Positions 6,414 to 7,721 of a DNA stretch of 7,721 nt are shown piece by piece (the stretch's first letter is position 1; every line of letters begins with the position of its first letter). Made by a program: the position numbers and the translations under genes. The notes below the pieces were generated by a model. That model did no database searches and was not told the origin of the DNA. It saw only the letters and a program-made list of their open reading frames with translations. Source of the stretch: Frankiaceae bacterium (GTDB lineage: Bacteria > Actinomycetota > Actinomycetes > Mycobacteriales > SCTD01); assembly GCA_947479995.1 (NCBI GenBank), contig CANKBT010000142.1, positions 1 through 7,721 of the forward strand. The letters run 5' to 3'.

Positions 6414-6433
6414 CGCTGGGCGCCCGCCCAGCG
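6414..6433. promoter_or_regulatory. inverted repeat upstream of the flavin reductase promoter
   Basis: Arms CGCTGGGCG and CGCCCAGCG are perfectly complementary over 9 bp with a 2-bp centre. The repeat begins 7 bp upstream of the flavin-reductase -10 and covers the spacer and -35 zone, the usual place for a repressor or activator site. The 2-nt centre argues against a stable RNA hairpin. Confidence 0.45.
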
Positions 6434-6488
6434 GCCGCGGCCTCCCGCAGGTGCTGCGCCCAACGCGTTCCGTTCACCGCGTCTGCGG

Positions 6489-6504
6489 TGGCACAGCTGT
6501 GCCA
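6489..6504. promoter_or_regulatory. 16-bp perfect palindrome, candidate operator of the HTH-TOBE/mod operon
   Basis: TGGCACAGCTGTGCCA is fully self-complementary. It lies 10-25 bp before the HTH-TOBE GTG and overlaps the first two bases of the likely -10 (CATCCT, 6503-6508). Binding here would block RNA polymerase, so autorepression by the HTH-TOBE protein is the simplest reading. It is not flanked by a T run and is not a terminator for either gene, because both neighbouring genes point away from it. Confidence 0.6.
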
Positions 6505-6508
6505 TCCT
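6503..6508 (+). promoter_or_regulatory. possible -10 element of the HTH-TOBE gene
   Basis: CATCCT ends 6 nt before the GTG at 6515 and departs from TAnnnT only at the first base. There is no Shine-Dalgarno, so the mRNA may start at the GTG. Confidence 0.35.
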
Positions 6509-6514
6509 CCGCAC

Positions 6515-6910
6515 GTGCGGGAACCCCACGTCTTCCGGCTGGCCCAGGCCGCGGCCCTGCTCGGGGTCAGCGACGACACGCTGCGGCGGTGGGCCGACGC
6601 CGGCCGCGTGCCCACGACCGTCGACGCCGACGGGCGCCGTGCGGTCGAGGGACCGGTGCTCGCCGCCTTCGCCGTGGCCCTGGCCGGCGACCCGTCCGGC
6701 CCGTCGCGCGTCTCGGCGCGCAACTCCTTCGCCGGCATCGTCACGCGCGTGCTGCGCGGCGACGTCGTGTCGCAGGTCGAGGTGCAGGCCGGCCCGCACC
6801 GGCTCGTCTCGCTGCTGTCCACCGAGGCCGTCGACGAGCTCGGGCTGGCGCCCGGCGTGCCGGCGACCGCGAGCGTCAAGTCCACCAACGTCGTCCTGGA
6901 GCTGCCGTGA
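6515..6910 (+). CDS. HTH-TOBE (Mop-like) molybdate-responsive regulator
   Basis: A 131-aa protein with two parts. Residues 6-53 form a MerR/excisionase-type helix-turn-helix (FRLAQAAALLGVSDDTLRRW, 7-26, then AGRVP). After a short linker, residues 67-130 form one TOBE/Mop molybdate-binding domain, recognisable from SARNSFAGIVTRVLRGDVVSQVEV (67-90) and the closing GLAPGVPATASVKSTNVVLEL (110-130). Proteins with this layout commonly precede modABC in actinobacteria and differ from E. coli ModE, which has a winged-helix domain and two TOBE repeats. It probably senses cytoplasmic molybdate or tungstate and controls the transporter. GTG at 6515 is chosen because it precedes the HTH with no spare residues, follows a -10-like hexamer and leaves the 16-bp palindrome in front. 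Its stop overlaps the modA start (GTGA). Confidence 0.87.
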   Translation: MREPHVFRLAQAAALLGVSDDTLRRWADAGRVPTTVDADGRRAVEGPVLAAFAVALAGDPSGPSRVSARNSFAGIVTRVLRGDVVSQVEVQAGPHRLVSLLSTEAVDELGLAPGVPATASVKSTNVVLELP

Positions 6911-7683
6911 CCCGCACCCTCGCGCCCGCCCTGGCCCTGCTGCTCGCGCTCACCGCGTGCGGCGCCGACGACGGCGACGGGGCGGCCGCGCCGGCGGCGT
7001 CGTCCGACCCGGCGGCCACCGCGCTCACCGTCTTCGCCGCGGCCTCGCTCACCGAGTCCTTCACCGAGCTCGGCGAGGCGTACGAGGCGGCGCACCCGGG
7101 CGCCGACGTGACGTTCTCCTTCGCGGGGTCGCAGGCGCTCGTGGCGCAGGTGCAGCAGGGGGCGCCGGCCGACGTGCTGGCCACCGCCGACCAGCGGTCG
7201 GTGGAGGCCGTCGCCGGCGAGCTCGCCGGCAGCCCGCAGGTCTTCGCGAAGAACCAGCTCGCCATCGTCACCGAGCCGGGCAACCCGCTCGGCCTCACCG
7301 GCCTGGCCGACCTCGCCGTCGCCGACGTCAAGGTCGTGCTCGCCGACGACTCGGTGCCGGTGGGGCGCGCGTCGGCCGCCGCGCTCGAGGCCGCCGGCGT
7401 CGTCGTGCGCCCGGTGTCGGAGGAGCAGGACGTCAAGGCCGTCCTGCAGAAGGTGCGCCTCGGGGAGGCCGACGCCGGCATCGTCTACGTCACCGACGTG
7501 CGCTCGGCCGGCGACGACGTCGCCGGCGTGCAGCTCCCGGGGGTGACGAACGCGTACCCGCTGGCCGCGCTCGCCGACGCCCCGCACCGGGCCGCCGCCG
7601 ACGCCTTCGTCGCCTTCGTGCTCTCCGCGCAGGGCCAGGCCGTCCTCGCGTCGTACGGCTTCCTGCCGCCGTCCGCGACGTGA
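6907..7683 (+). CDS. modA: molybdate ABC transporter substrate-binding lipoprotein
   Basis: A 258-aa periplasmic-binding-protein-type lipoprotein that captures molybdate (and usually tungstate) outside the membrane for a ModBC transporter. The N-terminus is a lipoprotein signal peptide: basic VTR, hydrophobic core 5-15, and lipobox LTAC with Cys18 as lipidation site, then a Gly/Ala/Asp-rich linker to about 39. ModA signatures follow: LTVFAAASLTESF (40-52), FSFAGSQALVAQV (70-82), ADVLATAD (88-95), VPVGR (150-154) and RLGEADAGIVYVTDV (184-198). By the family pattern, Ser48, Ser75 and Tyr194 are likely oxyanion contacts; the Ser spacing (27) equals that of E. coli ModA. It is translationally coupled to the HTH-TOBE gene by GTGA, so regulator and binding protein are made together. 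Confidence 0.96.
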   Translation: MTRTLAPALALLLALTACGADDGDGAAAPAASSDPAATALTVFAAASLTESFTELGEAYEAAHPGADVTFSFAGSQALVAQVQQGAPADVLATADQRSVEAVAGELAGSPQVFAKNQLAIVTEPGNPLGLTGLADLAVADVKVVLADDSVPVGRASAAALEAAGVVVRPVSEEQDVKAVLQKVRLGEADAGIVYVTDVRSAGDDVAGVQLPGVTNAYPLAALADAPHRAAADAFVAFVLSAQGQAVLASYGFLPPSAT

Positions 7684-7721
7684 CCCGCCGGGCCGCAGCG
7701 GGCCGGCGGCCGCCGCCGTGA
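7680..7721 (+). CDS. 13-codon frame after modA: leader peptide or broken ModB N-terminus
   Basis: A GTG overlapping the modA stop (GTGA) opens a 13-codon frame, VTRRAAAGRRPPP, ending in TGA at 7719-7721. Its basic, proline-containing sequence is what an actinobacterial ModB permease N-terminus often looks like, and modB is the expected next gene, but the TGA closes it. A second GTG (7718-7720) overlaps that TGA and could be the real modB start. The window ends there, so no choice can be made. Confidence 0.25.
   Translation: MTRRAAAGRRPPP
7685..7709 (+). other. GC-rich hairpin just after modA
   Basis: Arms CCGCCGG (7685-7691) and CCGGCGG (7703-7709) enclose 11 nt that can add three further pairs across one mismatch. 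There is no T run. It could modulate modA versus modB expression or mRNA stability, but in sequence this GC-rich chance is likely. Confidence 0.25.

Larger units (their letters stand above)
6395..6514. promoter_or_regulatory. 120-bp divergent promoter region (flavin reductase / HTH-TOBE regulator)
   Basis: The largest non-coding stretch in the window. From left to right it holds the flavin-reductase -10 (6401-6406), a 9-bp-arm inverted repeat (6414-6433), an 8-bp palindrome AACGCGTT (6462-6469), and the 16-bp palindrome with the regulator's -10 (6489-6508). No small gene or RNA is evident in it. Confidence 0.7.

Noticed and set aside
6489..6504. Palindrome as an intrinsic terminator
   Set aside because: It lies between divergent genes with no gene ending there, and no T run follows on either strand.
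4042..7587. A very long open frame on the minus strand (about 1180 codons) spanning several genes
   Set aside because: Only its last part is the real DUF4245 gene. The rest is arginine/alanine/glycine-rich low-complexity translation running antisense or out of frame to well-recognised genes, a normal effect of very high GC.
1..7721. Mobile element, CRISPR, toxin-antitoxin or defence system
   Set aside because: No transposase, integrase, direct-repeat array, small paired toxin genes or nuclease cluster is seen. Exonuclease VII here is the housekeeping enzyme.

Overview
This is an ordinary chromosomal stretch of a very high-GC actinobacterium. The base composition is extremely GC-rich. Eight of ten assigned starts are GTG, stops are TGA or TAG, and the gene content (WS/DGAT acyltransferase, DUF4245, a FadE36/ACAD10-type phosphotransferase, xseA-xseB) is typical of Actinomycetota. 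The genus cannot be fixed from the window. Genes are packed tightly: the longest non-coding stretch is 120 bp, so no gap over 300 bases needs separate description. I see no tRNA, rRNA, CRISPR array, insertion sequence or phage gene.

Region 1 (1-2546, minus strand) reads from right to left. It holds an aminoglycoside-phosphotransferase-fold kinase (351 aa), then after 58 bp an alpha/beta hydrolase (258 aa), then, overlapping by GTGA, the N-terminal half of a WS/DGAT-type acyltransferase that runs off the left edge. The hydrolase and acyltransferase look like a lipid-metabolism pair. The two upstream genes of this group have proper Shine-Dalgarno sequences.

Region 2 (2547-4605) starts with a 69-bp divergent promoter region. 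xseA and xseB follow on the plus strand, encoding both subunits of exodeoxyribonuclease VII and joined by GTGA. They converge on a minus-strand DUF4245 membrane protein. The two convergent stop codons share one CTAG, so there is no intergenic space for a terminator.

Region 3 (4606-6394, minus strand) holds a flavin-reductase-family protein and a kynureninase-like PLP enzyme, overlapping by GTGA. DUF4245 lies 17 bp further downstream.

Region 4 (6395-7721) is a 120-bp divergent spacer followed on the plus strand by an HTH-TOBE regulator and modA, the lipoprotein binding component of a molybdate ABC transporter. These two also overlap by GTGA. A perfect 16-bp palindrome sits directly at the regulator's promoter and is a good candidate for the operator of a molybdate-responsive autoregulator. 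The window ends where modB would be expected, with a 13-codon frame that looks like a ModB N-terminus but meets a TGA.

One pattern runs through the window. Genes that start a transcript without a ribosome-binding site (xseA, the flavin reductase, the HTH-TOBE gene, and possibly DUF4245 and xseB) carry a -10-like hexamer ending 6 or 7 nt before the start codon, which suggests leaderless mRNAs. I found no convincing undescribed multi-gene system. The most interesting item is the molybdate regulator and its palindrome.
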